In this document: in pieces, positions 1-12,536 of the stretch
How the letters are laid out: each line of letters starts with the position of its first letter
How positions within the stretch are numbered: position 1 is the stretch's first letter
Source of the DNA: Reticulascus tulasneorum
Taxonomy: Eukaryota; Ascomycota; Sordariomycetes; Glomerellales; Reticulascaceae
Assembly (NCBI GenBank): GCA_001557505.1
Contig: LSAX01000004.1
Span: forward strand, 2,294,001 to 2,358,000
Length of the DNA stretch: 64,000 bases
Direction of reading: 5' to 3'
Translations under genes and position numbers: made by a program
Notes under the pieces: model-generated
The model's database searches: none
Seen by the model: the letters and a program-made list of their open reading frames with translations, nothing else
What the model was told of the DNA's origin: nothing

Positions 1-189
1 TGGTAAGGCCGGTGCGGATCTGTGCTAGGCAGGTAGGGATCGAGCAACATGGAAATTTATGGTACGTAGTATTGAAGAAAACTTCACCTCTGACTCCCTG
101 ACCAGGAGCCAATCATATCGCAGAATTCCTACAATTTTCAGAGTCAATCTCCAAGTCGCATCTGCCTCCAAGCCACATGCAAGAATAAC

Positions 190-2791
190 ATGGTAGACGC
201 CGCCATAACGGTCGAGTACCTCTCGGCAGGGACAAACAGGCACACAGCCGTTGCCGACTGGAGTTCAAATGGAGTACTTGCGTTTGGGGCCGACTCCAAT
301 ATTGGCTTCTGGACGCCATCTGTAAGTCATATCTTGCATGCTGTCCAAGGGTCGGCAAGTTAATACGAGGTTCCGCTAGTCAAAAGAACCTCGGGGAATA
401 ACAGGTCTGTCAAGCGGCCACAAAGATGTCGTGAAAGCTGTCAAGTTTCTTCCGCAGCTCAACAGTGATGGCCATTCCATTCTCATCAGCGGCTCCGACG
501 ACCAGACCATCAAGGTCTGGTTGCTGAGCCCAGGCGTCGATGGTGCCCAGTGCCTGCAGACCTTACACGAGCATACAGCACCAGTCAATTGCATAGCAGT
601 GTTGAAGTCTCGAGGCAACTCTGGGAACATTCTCCTGGCTTCAGGGGCGGCAGATGCCAGTATCAAGATATGGGCATTCAGCTCAAATCAGCTCCAGTTA
701 CTCCAGACACTCAAGCCCAACCCGAAGTTCTTTCCCCTCTCGCTTGCACTAAGTGCTCTTGATGAACATGATGATGTGTTCGTCCTAGCAGCTGCTGGAA
801 CCAGGGACATCATCCAAGTATACGTTGCCTCTGGGAGCGACTCGCCGCCCGATTTCAAGATTCAAGCGACGCTCACAGGTCACGAGGGTTGGATACGGTC
901 TCTTGACTTTACTTGGGAGACCGATGAGCCGAACAGTGACCTATTGCTTGCCTCTGCAAGCCAAGACAAGTATATTCGACTATGGAGGGTTCACCAGGGC
1001 AGAGAACTGCCCGAACTCGCGGCTGCTGGCTCAGATCCTTCTAGGGTTGCATTCTTGCCTGGGAAGTCGCCCTCGAACAAGGCGTATAGACTCAATTCTG
1101 CAGGAAAAGATTTCTCCATCTCCTTTGAAGCACTGTTGCTGAGTCATGAGGATTGGATCTACAGCGCGAGATGGCATTCTCACGTCGGAGGAAAGCTTCA
1201 GCTACTATCGACATCCGCAGATAACTCACTTGCAATCTGGGAGGCCGACCTAACATCAGGAATCTGGGTGAGCATGGTCCGGCTGGGTGAAATCAGCAGA
1301 GAGAAAGGAGCGACCACCGCAACAGGCAGCATAGGTGGGTTCTGGACAGGCTTATGGGCCCCAGACGGCAAGTCGGTTGTCTGCCTCGGCCGGACGGGAA
1401 GTTGGCGGCGGTGGGAATGTGACGATGAGCAGGATCAGTGGCTTCCGGCCATTGCCATATCAGGGCATACGAAAGCCGTAACGGGCATTGCGTGGGCGAA
1501 AAACGGGGATTATCTAATGACAACGAGCTCCGACCAGACCACGCGTCTCCATGCGCCTTGGAAGGTCGATGAAAATCATACATGGCATGAAATGTCGAGA
1601 CCGCAGATCCATGGCTACGACCTCAACTGCATCGACACTCTCGGCTCGTCTCAGTTTGTCTCCGGGGCCGACGAAAAACTGATGAGAGTGTTCGGCGAGC
1701 CCAAGGCTGTAGCTAGACTTCTGAGCAAGCTCAGTGGAACGGGAGAAGAAGGCGTGGACGACATGCCAGACGCAGCCAACATGCCACTGCTGGGCCTCTC
1801 CAACAAGGCGATTGATACTGTAGATGATGAGCAAGAACTGCAACCTGCAAACGAGAACGATCGGGACGCAATTGCTCCCGCAACAGTCGTGAGGAAATCG
1901 GCGTTGGAAATCAACCACCCCCCCCTGGAGGAAAGCCTTTCCCGGCATACGCTGTGGCCCGAAGTCGAGAAGCTATACGGACACGGCTACGAGATATCTT
2001 GCCTCGCAGTTAGCCACGATGGTAAACTTATCGCCAGCGCATGTAAGGCCAGCTCGATCAATCATGCCGTCATCAGACTATTCGAGACGGAACGCTGGAC
2101 AGAAGTGAAGCCGCCCCTTACCGCTCACTCTTTGACGGTATCACGGCTCCGATTCTCCTCGGACGACAAGTACCTGCTCAGTGTCGGTCGAGATCGGCAG
2201 TGGGCTGTCTTTCAGAGAGATTCTGAAGACGTATTAAAGTACACATTGTTGCAGGCAAACCCTAGAGGACATAGTCGAATGATATTAGACGCGTCATGGG
2301 CAGCTTCTGGCGAACAGTGGGTCTTTGCGACGGCCGGAAGAGACAAGCAAGTCAAAATATGGGCTGGCAAACCAGAAGGAGAAGACAGCAAGCTTAAATT
2401 CGCGTTGGTGTTAAGCATACCAGCCGAGAATCCAGTGACGGCCGTGGATTTCCTGGGCAGATCTGCTCCCGGTCAGGATCTTATCTTGGCCATTGGCACA
2501 GAGGCTGGGAAGTTGTCGCTATGCTCTATAAAAGCAGGCAGCTTCTCAATAATTGCGAATGCCAGCCTGAAACCCGAGTAAGTGTATAATTTCCGGACTT
2601 TATGAGTGGTACTCTGACCAAACTCTTATAGGCTGTGTCTCCCAAAGGCGGTCCTACAACTATCCTGGCGACCGTCCACGGTATCAGTCGACACGGACAA
2701 CAATGTCGACGCTCTTGCAATTGCAGGAGAAGACAACTCTCTGAGGATATATAGCACTGGCGGACTCGGTATCACAGGATCCTCGAGCTAA
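190..2791 (+). CDS. ELP2: Elongator complex subunit 2 (WD40 protein)
   Basis: Three exons: 190-321, 380-2577 and 2632-2791, giving about 829 residues. Introns are 322-379 (GTAAGT...CTAG) and 2578-2631 (GTAAGT...TATAG). The N-terminus has the Elp2-like stretch around ISAGTNR-type residues (VEYLSAGTNRHTA) and the second exon opens with the GHKDVVKAVKFL motif typical of the first Elp2 blades. Many WD-repeat ends are visible (DQTIKVW, DASIKIW, DKYIRLWR, DNSLAIWE, DKQVKIW), consistent with two WD40 propellers. Elp2 is a scaffold subunit of Elongator, which with Elp1 and Elp3 forms the core that modifies wobble uridines of tRNAs. The length matches the family (about 800). The ATG at 190 is chosen because it is the only one that supplies the conserved N-terminus through an in-phase intron. 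It converges with the next gene on the minus strand. Confidence 0.93.
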
Positions 2792-3036
2792 TGAACATAC
2801 CCCTCCCATAGCGGGGAAGGTGATTGATTTGGTCTATGAGGATGTGATTATGAATTATGCAGCCGGCTTTGTGAGATCTATATCAGATCGTCTTCCGCCG
2901 TTCTATCCCAATTGCCGTAACGCCAAAAATATTTACAAAGCCTCATCGCCATTTGCACCACCAGTCATGAGCCGCCCATTCCCGCATCAATGCGGACGGA
3001 GAATTTCGACACAATCTCCACAGGCTTCAGCTCAGA

Positions 3037-3488
3037 TTACAATTCCCTAACAATCGTTTCCACAGCCTCCGCCGTCACCGCAGCAGTCGTTGTTCCAACA
3101 TGCAATGCGCTCTGGGCCAGACTCTCAACTGCCTCCTTCGTGATGCCTACAACATCGACGCTTTCTCCATGCATGTAGAACCACGCCCGGTTGAGTATGA
3201 AGGCGATGTGCTGCGGCAGATATAGGAGGGTTGCGATGAAGGTCAAGCTGAAGAGAAGGAACACCACGGACCCTGTGAAAGCAGTTGGTTAGTCTCGAGT
3301 TCGACGGAAGAAAACCGGTCAAGTTTGTATTCTTGACACGACGGGGAGTGTGATGTGGAATTGAGCCTAGTGAACAACATACAGAAGAAGAATTTCTCGA
3401 TCGGTGTGAAGATGTAGACGCTGAACGTGACCTCGATCTGGTATTGCTTTAGGTGCAGCCACCTGTTGAATGCGGTAATGAACGACAT
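3037..3488 (-). CDS. Serine palmitoyltransferase small subunit-like protein
   Basis: Two exons, 3488-3383 and 3272-3037, joined across a GTATGT...CACAG intron, give 113 residues. The protein starts MSFITAFNRWLHLKQYQIEV and has the ssSPT layout: a YQYxVT-like segment, a short turn (IFTPIEKFFF), then a hydrophobic helix ending in LYLPQHIAFIL, which corresponds to the MPQHI motif of animal ssSPTa/b. In that family the small protein sits in the ER membrane, binds the SPTLC1/2 (Lcb1/Lcb2) dimer and raises its activity and acyl-CoA choice, the first step of sphingolipid synthesis. Fungal members carry a C-terminal tail, here about 45 residues. A longer in-frame reading upstream of 3488 lacks any family similarity and was not used. 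The gene is divergent from the GGQ factor, 336 bp apart. Confidence 0.8.
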
Positions 3489-3824
3489 GCTGAAACGCAG
3501 GCAATGTTGTACGTCGAAATCGGAATCTGTAGAATGGAAGGATTTCCTTGACTCGAGGGAGTGTAGGTAGTAAGTCGAAGAATGGCTGAGATGTTTGATG
3601 TGAAATTTAAAGGAGACGTGCAACCAGGATGCGACGGAATCTCGAAATTGAAGTCGCAAACAAGGCTGCAGGGATCCCGATAGGCTTAGTAACCGTCGAA
3701 ATTGACCAATCACCTCGCTCCTGATTCCGGGACAGCCGTCATGCCTCGACTGCCAGTTGGCAGCGGCAGGCTCATTCCAAACTTTACACATCGCGGCCGA
3801 CGACATGGGAACACGAAATCGACG

Positions 3825-4416
3825 ATGCTCCAAGCCCTGCGCCTCGCGAACCTCCGCAATGGCCTCGTCCGATCCAGAACTGCTCCCGCCCTGGCAGTCT
3901 CACTCAGCACGACCGCCCCGTCCCTGAAGCAGATGCCGCCCCGCCCTAAACCCCCGGCAGACTCCGAAATCGAGGAATCATACCTCAAAGGCAGCGGCCC
4001 TGGAGGACAGAAGATTGTGCGCACTTTCAGTGCACCTATAAAAAGCTATCATGATGGCTGACATTATGTCGGAATAGAACAAGACAAGTTCGGCTGTTCA
4101 GCTGAAACACATCGCCACCGGAATCGTCGTCAAGTCCCAGGCTACGAGGTCGCGTGCGCAAAATCGGAAGATTGCGCGCGAGATCCTGGCGCAGAAAATT
4201 GATGACATGCTCAACGGTGAGCAGAGCCGGTCTGCTATAGTGGGAGAGATTAAGCGCAAGAAGTCGGCCAGCGCAGCTAAGAAGAGCAAGAGAAAGTACC
4301 GCAAGCTCGAGGATGGTACCATGGAAGAGAAGGCTGCTGGGACCGACTCTAATGGAGAGGCGAAAGAACCAACCCAAGAGACAGCCGAAGAAACAGCCAA
4401 AGAAAATCAGAAATGA
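3825..4416 (+). CDS. Mitochondrial GGQ release-factor-like protein (ribosome rescue)
   Basis: Exons 3825-4016 and 4078-4416 encode about 176 residues. The start at 3825 gives an Arg/Leu/Ala-rich, acid-free N-terminus ([20 protein letters not shown]) typical of a mitochondrial presequence. The RF-1 domain follows with [18 protein letters not shown]; the GGQ motif (residues 60-62) is the peptidyl-tRNA hydrolysis loop. Then come HIATGIVV and [12 protein letters not shown], the rest of the short RF-1 domain. The C-terminus is strongly basic ([18 protein letters not shown]) and ends in an acidic tail. There is no codon-recognition domain, so this is a short rescue factor of the C12orf65/MTRFR (yeast Rso55-like) kind rather than a true RF1. 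The intron falls three codons after GGQ (GTGCGC donor). Family function is known; action on stalled mitoribosomes here is inferred. Confidence 0.85.
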
Positions 4417-4953
4417 ACCCCTCCATGCGCTATCTTTGGCTCCGTAGTGGGACCATGTCTCAATTAGTGGACTGACACTCGACTGCTACAGAAAGGTCAC
4501 ATCATATCATGGCTGGGTGCCTAAGACCTTCGTCCTATATCTGAAATAGCTCTAAAAGCTTCTTTGGGGACTCGAATTACGAAAGGGCAATGTGTGAATG
4601 CCTTAGAGAGGGCAAGGGAGAACTAAAGCAAAGTGTATTGTATGATCAACCTCAATTGTTAGACTTGTCCACCCCTATCCGCGCACTGGCGCACCCTGCT
4701 ACAAAACAAGGACCATATCTGCCTGGCGAAAGGCCGAACCCCAACTTCTTGACCATGTCAAAAACTTTTCGTAAATATGAGACCTGACTGGGATACATGC
4801 GCAGCGGACGAGGCTTTGCATCGGTCGCGACCTCCTTGAACTCGGCGTGGCTTCGCGGAAAAGGCGGGGGTAAGAATCGTGGGGAAAGGCGCTGAATTGA
4901 TTCCCGTCAGTCTCGAAGTCTCCACGGGTTTCGCTACCGAAGTTAAACATACC

Positions 4954-6540
<1,587 letters not shown>

Positions 6541-8407
6541 GGTGAATTACGTAGTGTCAGACGGAGCTGAAGGGGATCAAAGAATAGCAGGAGTGGGGAT
6601 AATGCAGCTCGAGCGCGATGCGGTGATCGTGGTGAGCGAGATGGGGTTAGATGAAGTCTAAGGCTTTTTGGCGAAAGACTTTCGGTATTGTCGATCGGAA
6701 CGTGAGGTTAAGATGGAAGATTTATGGAGTGAAGCCGGTGGTGGAGGGGGAAGGAGGAGGGAAGTGTCGCTGGCTGCGGGCGATGTCACAAGAAAGTTGT
6801 GGGTGGGCTAATGCTGAAGGTGGGCAGGCGAGACCGCCTAATGTGGGCAGAAACAAGGGATTTACTTGCCGCTTTAAGAATTGCGCGGACGAGGAACTGG
6901 AGGTTGGTGGCTGGGCTGGGCTGAGGTGCAACGAAGCCTGGTCGCCCACCCACAAGGAGGCGTCGTCACTTTTACGGACACCCTTCCCCGGCCGGCGCGT
7001 GCCCAAGTAAAAAAATGTTGCTAGTTAAATTACGATATGTTCATACCTAGTCCGTACCTACATTAGCAATTAGCTACCTAATAAGGTAGGCAGTCAAGAT
7101 CACTCTCAGTCCGGATGGCAAACAGCATTCGTCACCAGCGCCCGAAGGCATCAAGGACTTGTACCTCAAGAATCAGTTCGGCTCGACTGGGCGGTGATCC
7201 GCGGACATAAAGCTGATACGGACTACTCAAAACACAATCTAGGTAACTCGGAATAGTGCCAAGACCTAGTCTTACATGAACAGTGCAGTGTTTGTCTTCC
7301 CAACTGTGTTTCCATCTCCCATCGAGCCAACATCCGGCCGCCTTCTGGCAGCCAGGATGACGGGAACTCCTACCTGGGTGCACAGTATCTGGAATCCATC
7401 CCACGACAAGATGGACTGTGGAGGATGCGGATCACCACCGCCGCCGCGAATGCGAGTCGTTGGTTTCGTGAAGCACAACTCTAATAATAAAATAAAGGCT
7501 CATCTTCCAGTCTCCGGGCGTTGACGTAGTCCTTTCAGCGCCGACGCGGAGACCTGCTTGAACCGCCAAGCAGGCACCGCCTATTTCTGTTCTTTGAGCA
7601 AAAGTCTCCCACGAGAGCGGGTTGCGTATGCAAGGGCAATGCTCCTGTGACGACCCGCGCGGCATCAGATCCGCAATCTTTTTTGGCATTCCCAGCCTTC
7701 CGTCTCGCGGTCCCTTGAGTCGGTTTGTTTCGAACGTCGTATGGGATGCCCCAACAAAATGGAGTATTTGCCGTCCGCGTTCTCATTGTGGCTGAGCATC
7801 AGACCGCCACTACTTGATGACTAGTTTCCTAGTTCTTATTTATAACCAACAGCCTCCAGGCTACTAAATAACTTTTCTCGATAGCATGGAATTCGAACTT
7901 GGATCCAACTACAGGCTCTCCACCCAGGCTTCATGATAAATCTGAGGGGCTAGAGAGCGTAACCCCCCCCCAATCTTAGCTCCCTTGTTGGAGCAAGCCT
8001 GGATAGGTAGCTTTGCAGCATGGATGTGGTTCTAAAGGCGGCGACGAGGGGCATTTCGATGGTGGGGCAGAAGTGAACATTTTGTGGTCTTCGCCATGGA
8101 CCAACCACCTCCAAGCATGCACGGCTCAGTCATCATGCCTTAGATACCAAGTTGAGGATGTCAGAAAGATGTCAGACCCTCTGCTCATTCCATACTCGAG
8201 CCTGCTCTGCCGCGTTTGTCTTATCTCTGAATGCCCCATACCCGGTTCCTCAAGTTGAGAATGGGCGAGCTTACCGGCCCGGTCAGTCAGCTAGCTAGCT
8301 GTGGTCTAAGTTACGAAGTACCCACCTTAATTAGGTTTCGACGTCCCCGCAGTCGACCTACAATATCACGTGGAGGTAGACTAAGCCCATTTAGATTAAT
8401 TATTTTC
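6541..8407. other. Intergenic region upstream of actin and FES1
   Basis: This stretch lies between the divergent actin (-) and FES1 (+) starts. The short open frames in it show no recognisable family and conflicting frames. It presumably holds the actin promoter and, near its right end, the heat shock element annotated separately. I see no tRNA, repeat array or mobile element in it. Confidence 0.6.
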
Positions 8408-8425
8408 TTCATGAAGGTTCCAGAA
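8408..8425 (+). promoter_or_regulatory. Four-unit heat shock element upstream of FES1
   Basis: The sequence reads TTCatGAAggTTCcaGAA: four alternating units whose starts are at 8408, 8413, 8418 and 8423, each exactly 5 bp apart. This is the perfect contiguous Hsf1 binding arrangement. It lies about 256 bp before the FES1 ATG. Fes1 is an Hsp70 co-chaperone and a known Hsf1 target in yeast, so the site fits its downstream gene. Binding itself is inferred. Confidence 0.75.
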
Positions 8426-8680
8426 ACGGCAAGGCTTAGAAAGAGCGAAAAGCGTCACTATAAATCTATTACTTTGATGTGAAAAGTGAATTGACCCTGA
8501 GAATCCGAACCTGTGAATCCTGGTTATTGGCGATTCCGTTCCCCTTTATTTATCTTGTTCAGAGGCATCGTACCAGTGTATCGTCACTGTTTTACTGCAG
8601 AACTTTTACTGGGCCAATTTAGTGTCTTGGTGAATACATAAGCTATACGCACTTTCGACGCACACAAAAGTACACACATC

Positions 8681-9334
8681 ATGGATAAAGGTCTGAATGA
8701 CCTCCTGAAATGGAGCATCCAGAATACGCCCACGGGCGAAACAGACCAAAATGGGGCCTCGGACCCGGCCGCGTCACCGGCAACAAAAGGGCTCGACCCA
8801 AAAGTGCTGGCTTCTCTGTTCGGTGGGCCAAGTGACGCCGACCTCATGAAGGCAGCCATGGAGGTCGTGACATCTACCGACCCGGAGACGACACTGGAAA
8901 ACAAGCTCATCGCCTTCGACAATTTCGAGCAGCTGATCGAGAGCCTGGACAATGCAAACAACATCGCCAACCTCTCGCTCTGGACGCCGCTGCTTAGCTG
9001 CCTAGACCATGATGAGCACGAGATCCGTAAGATGGCCGCGTGGTGCATAGGCACCGCCGTACAAAACAATGAGCCCAGCCAGGAGAGGCTGCTAGCAATG
9101 GGTGGGATCCCGCCGCTGGTGAAGCTTGCAACCAAGGAGGGCGAGGACGAATCTGTAAGGAGGAAAGCGATTTATGCGCTCAGCTCTGCGGCGAGAAACT
9201 ATCAACCTGCTATGGATGCCTGCACAGAGGAGCTGGCAAAGCAAGGAGGGGATTCAGCTAAGGTTGACGCCTTGAACATGGACGCTGTGGACGTGGTTAT
9301 GAATGACCTTAAGGCAAAAGCTTTGAGCAAGTAA
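8681..9334 (+). CDS. FES1: Hsp70 nucleotide exchange factor Fes1
   Basis: Single exon, 217 residues, starting MDKGLNDLLKWSIQNTP, the characteristic Fes1 N-terminus. It is followed by armadillo-like helical repeats (LWTPLLSCLDHDEHEIRKMA, WCIGTAVQNNEPSQ, AIYALSSAARNY) matching the Fes1/HspBP1 fold. Fes1 releases ADP from cytosolic Hsp70 (Ssa) and helps deliver misfolded proteins to the proteasome. The family length is about 200-290 residues, so this is complete. The ATG at 8681 is preceded by CATC and gives the conserved start directly. The upstream HSE at 8408-8425 suggests induction by heat or proteotoxic stress. It converges with MRPL7, 240 bp away. Confidence 0.95.
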   Translation: MDKGLNDLLKWSIQNTPTGETDQNGASDPAASPATKGLDPKVLASLFGGPSDADLMKAAMEVVTSTDPETTLENKLIAFDNFEQLIESLDNANNIANLSLWTPLLSCLDHDEHEIRKMAAWCIGTAVQNNEPSQERLLAMGGIPPLVKLATKEGEDESVRRKAIYALSSAARNYQPAMDACTEELAKQGGDSAKVDALNMDAVDVVMNDLKAKALSK

Positions 9335-9574
9335 GATTCGGGTGACGAGGGTTAGCATTGACGGCGTTAGAGGGGCGGGTTGCCTTTCATCTGGTAGACG
9401 GTCTCAAAATGGCACACAGTTGCACTTCGAGTCAACCTGCTAGGTTTCGTATGCTTTGGCACTGAGTAATCCCATCTTTGGTGATTTTGAATTGTTGATA
9501 CATACATGTACAACGATGTCTAGTTATTGTACAGTAGCTGTTCTTAACCCGCCTCTAAAACGTCTGCACTTCGT

Positions 9575-10797
9575 CTAATCCCGCAGTTTTCCATAGAAAG
9601 GAAACCCAAGGGCTTGTAGCAAAAGACGTGCGTGTCGGTCGGATTTTGCTGTCGTCCTGATGAATATATGGCAACCTGGCATCAACTGGGGGGATGTTAG
9701 CAAGCTTATTTAAGGTTTCATAGAGTCAAATTATCTCACCTTCGCTGGATACATCTATATCGAAGTTAGCCACTGAACGTAGTTGCGGTTGTCGACGCGG
9801 AGTTTACTCACATCGTAGTTAATTCCAAGTTCAGGAAACCATGCCATATCGTCAGGCCTGAGACCGAGCCCTATATTACCACTACTATCGCCCGTGCTGC
9901 CATTTAAGCCTTGCCAGTCCTTGATCTTTGGGAGGACCAGATTAACCAGCTTATCCACAAACTCGTAGGCTTGGTCTCCGTAAATCGTCGTCTTGACACC
10001 GGCCTTGTCGCCCGCCCGAATTTTCCATTGTACGACGCCATTTTTGACCTTCGTCACTTCCGGGGTGGTGCCGCTGATTGCCTGGATCACTGACCGTGCA
10101 ACATTGAGCATTTCAGGGGTCTTGACAGCTTTCGGGACGAAAGCGTGGAGCGAGACAGCTTGAATCTCAGGTATGTTGCGCCACGTGATATTCTGTTCGA
10201 GCAGAGATAGCGTTGAACCACCTCTCGGGCCACGTAAAGGACGGTTCTCGTGGTACGGTGAGGAGTCGTCCCATGATCGGAGACGTTCGCGTATTGGCGG
10301 ATCCGGGGTTCCTGGTGTTTTGTGTATGTAGGCAAGGGTCATGAGATCGGCCGCGAATGTATGCTCGTAGGTTTGCTTTAACCGAGGTAGATTGAACGGC
10401 CCTGGCACAAAGTCTCGGGCAATTGGATCTGAGGATGGTGGTGATTGTATGGGATGTAGAGGACCACGGTTGTATTTTGGGGGGTGGTATTGGTATCTGA
10501 AAACGGGTCAGTCGATATGTTGTTAGCGGATGGATACTCAGCTTACCTGTTACCGGGAAGCTGCTGTTCTCTCTCCTGGAGGCGTTTGGCCGTATTGAAT
10601 GATTCTATCGCGGCAGCATCAGGGCCAGGTGCACTTTGCGTGGAATCGGGCTCAAGATCAGCTAGATGGCGAGCTGTCTTCGCGGGTTCCGCAGATGTGG
10701 ACGCCCATTTCCGAGAGCATGATGACCTCAATGCTAATGGGGAGCGTCTTGCCCCTATAGCTCGAACGAGCCGAGGGCCATCTCGTAGCGTGGCCAT
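9575..10797 (-). CDS. MRPL7: Mitochondrial large-subunit ribosomal protein uL5m
   Basis: Four exons, 10797-10547, 10496-9812, 9754-9740 and 9685-9575, give about 353 residues. The N-terminus (MATLRDGPRLVRAIGARRSP) is a basic mitochondrial presequence. The core has LSLLEQNITWRNIPEIQAVS, KNGVVQWKIRAGDKAGVKTT and AWFPELGINYD, followed across two small introns by MYPAK and LMPGCHIFIRTTAKSDRHAR, then LLLQALGFPFYGKL, the conserved uL5 C-terminus. The third exon is only 15 nt. Both flanking introns have a clear CTAAC branch site (GGCTAACTTCGATATAG and GCTAACATCCCCCCAG). If the second intron is ignored, the frame runs into a stop inside that intron (at 9755) and loses the whole end of the ribosomal fold. 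uL5m binds 5S-like/central protuberance sites in the mitoribosome. Confidence 0.93.
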
Positions 10798-12536
10798 TTT
10801 GCGCCGTAATTACTTATGGCGTGTAGAGCTTCAGGTCTCGAAGTCGTCCCTGATCGCGATGCTGGAAATTTCACTTGGAAGTTCAGGACCTGGTCCGTGC
10901 CATATATGGCCTGTGCATAAATGTGGCGCATGTGGCAAGTGATTCAGGCCTTGAATACCAGGCACGATCATACATCTCCTTTTCAGATCTAATTATGGGT
11001 TTTCCAAGTGCCCGATGAGGGATGGCTCAAGGCTCCGGGGTGAATGGTCCAGAGCGAAGTCTGGGGTCTTGGTGTGTTACAGCGTCATCCCATCGATCAC
11101 CCGCCAATCTCGCTCCATCAAGCGGCGGGCCCATTGAAAGCCCCGAAGATCCTAGGTTGCTCAGTTGAACTATCCCAGCCCCAACCTCGACTTTCCGCCT
11201 ATTATGTAGCGCTGTAGCCATCTAGGCCCCCGAATTCGCCTTTTCCGCCATCACTAGTATGCATATGTTGGTGTTCGCTAAGGCTGACAGGGTGGGGAGC
11301 TGGGAAAGGAATGTGCTGGCTTGCTGGGGTCTCTCATCTCGATGGATTGTCTAGAGATTGTGACTGCCTTGGCGGTGATACGAATCCGTGGTACGCGGAC
11401 TTGAAGCAGATTCGTATTCCAGTGTGGCAAGTCACCAACAGGCTGCCGAATAACAAACCCAGGCATGTTCCACAGTGGGAGGACGATGGATTGCCCACTC
11501 CGCGATGTCCAGCTGGGTCCAGCCGTACGTCCTTTGGAGCGAGTATCGCCTGAAAAGTTTGGTGTACGAAGCAAATGGCGCCGAAACTGTTCGCTCACGC
11601 AGAGGGTTCCTCGATCTCAGGTGAGATAATGATCATGATGAGAGGTTTCTTGTTGGAGGGGCTGATCGCTGAGGGGGGCACAGCGATATACACTGCCTTT
11701 CGTCACTTACAAGCAGCCGAGTGCTGTCCTCTTTGTCCGTGGGTAAGCGTGGTAGGATCGAGAACTACCTTACATACGAATTTACCTACGTGGAGTTCCG
11801 ATCGCCATTGACCGTTGAAACACACGATTTCTACGTATCAAATGACCTACACACACTTTCCAGATTGATCTTAGCAGAAGAAGTCTGCTGTTTGCATCTT
11901 TCGGTGGCACAGCGGATTTTAACCGCCGGCCAGGAAGGTTCTGGCTTTTCGGGGTCACGGTCATCTAAAAGAAAAGCGAAGTCCGTCTGGCGCGCCACCA
12001 CCTTCCAACACCAACACCACTAAGGTACCTACCTACCCACCACCCGTACGAAGTCCCCGGGGAGGCTCATATGCCCGGTTCAGCTTTCCTCAGCTGCTCC
12101 TGAAATCCATTTTTGATTTTTTAAATTACTACCTCAGCCGTTGCACGTCACTCGCATCCCGCGCGCAGAAATCTTGGAGGTCAACTTCGTCATTGCCTCC
12201 AGATTGCATGATTGACTTGCGAATCTTGATTGACCAGACGTCTGGATTCTTTTGCGCCCTTGCGTTCAAAACCCAATCCGTCGCGACTATCCTGTACCCG
12301 CATAGCCAAGGACCCCCGTCCGCGCTTTGTGCCCCGCCGAGGAGCGCCGCCCCTCCATATTTCAATATCGGCCTGTTCTTCCCATCCAGTTTTACCAGGT
12401 CCCATGAAGAGCACGAGGCTGCCTCGAATATGATCAATTCATGATCAGTTAACTATACTTGTTTGTTCGAGGCCCTGTCGGCTTCCACCGACAGCTATTC
12501 CTCACTTTACTCGAAAATTTCTCCACCGCCGCAAAG
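10798..12536. other. Intergenic region between MRPL7 and the ubiquitin protease
   Basis: About 1.7 kb between divergent genes. It contains only short, unconvincing open frames. A pyrimidine-rich stretch with GGTACCTACCTACC lies near 12020. I see no RNA gene or repeat array here. Confidence 0.55.

Noticed and set aside
3243..3833. 196-codon minus-strand frame containing the SPT small-subunit start
   Set aside because: Its N-terminal 115 residues lie in the divergent promoter and it reads through a clear intron; the ATG at 3488 is used instead.
7875..7925. TTCGAA-containing stretch resembling a tRNA T arm on the minus strand
   Set aside because: Surrounding sequence does not form acceptor or anticodon stems.
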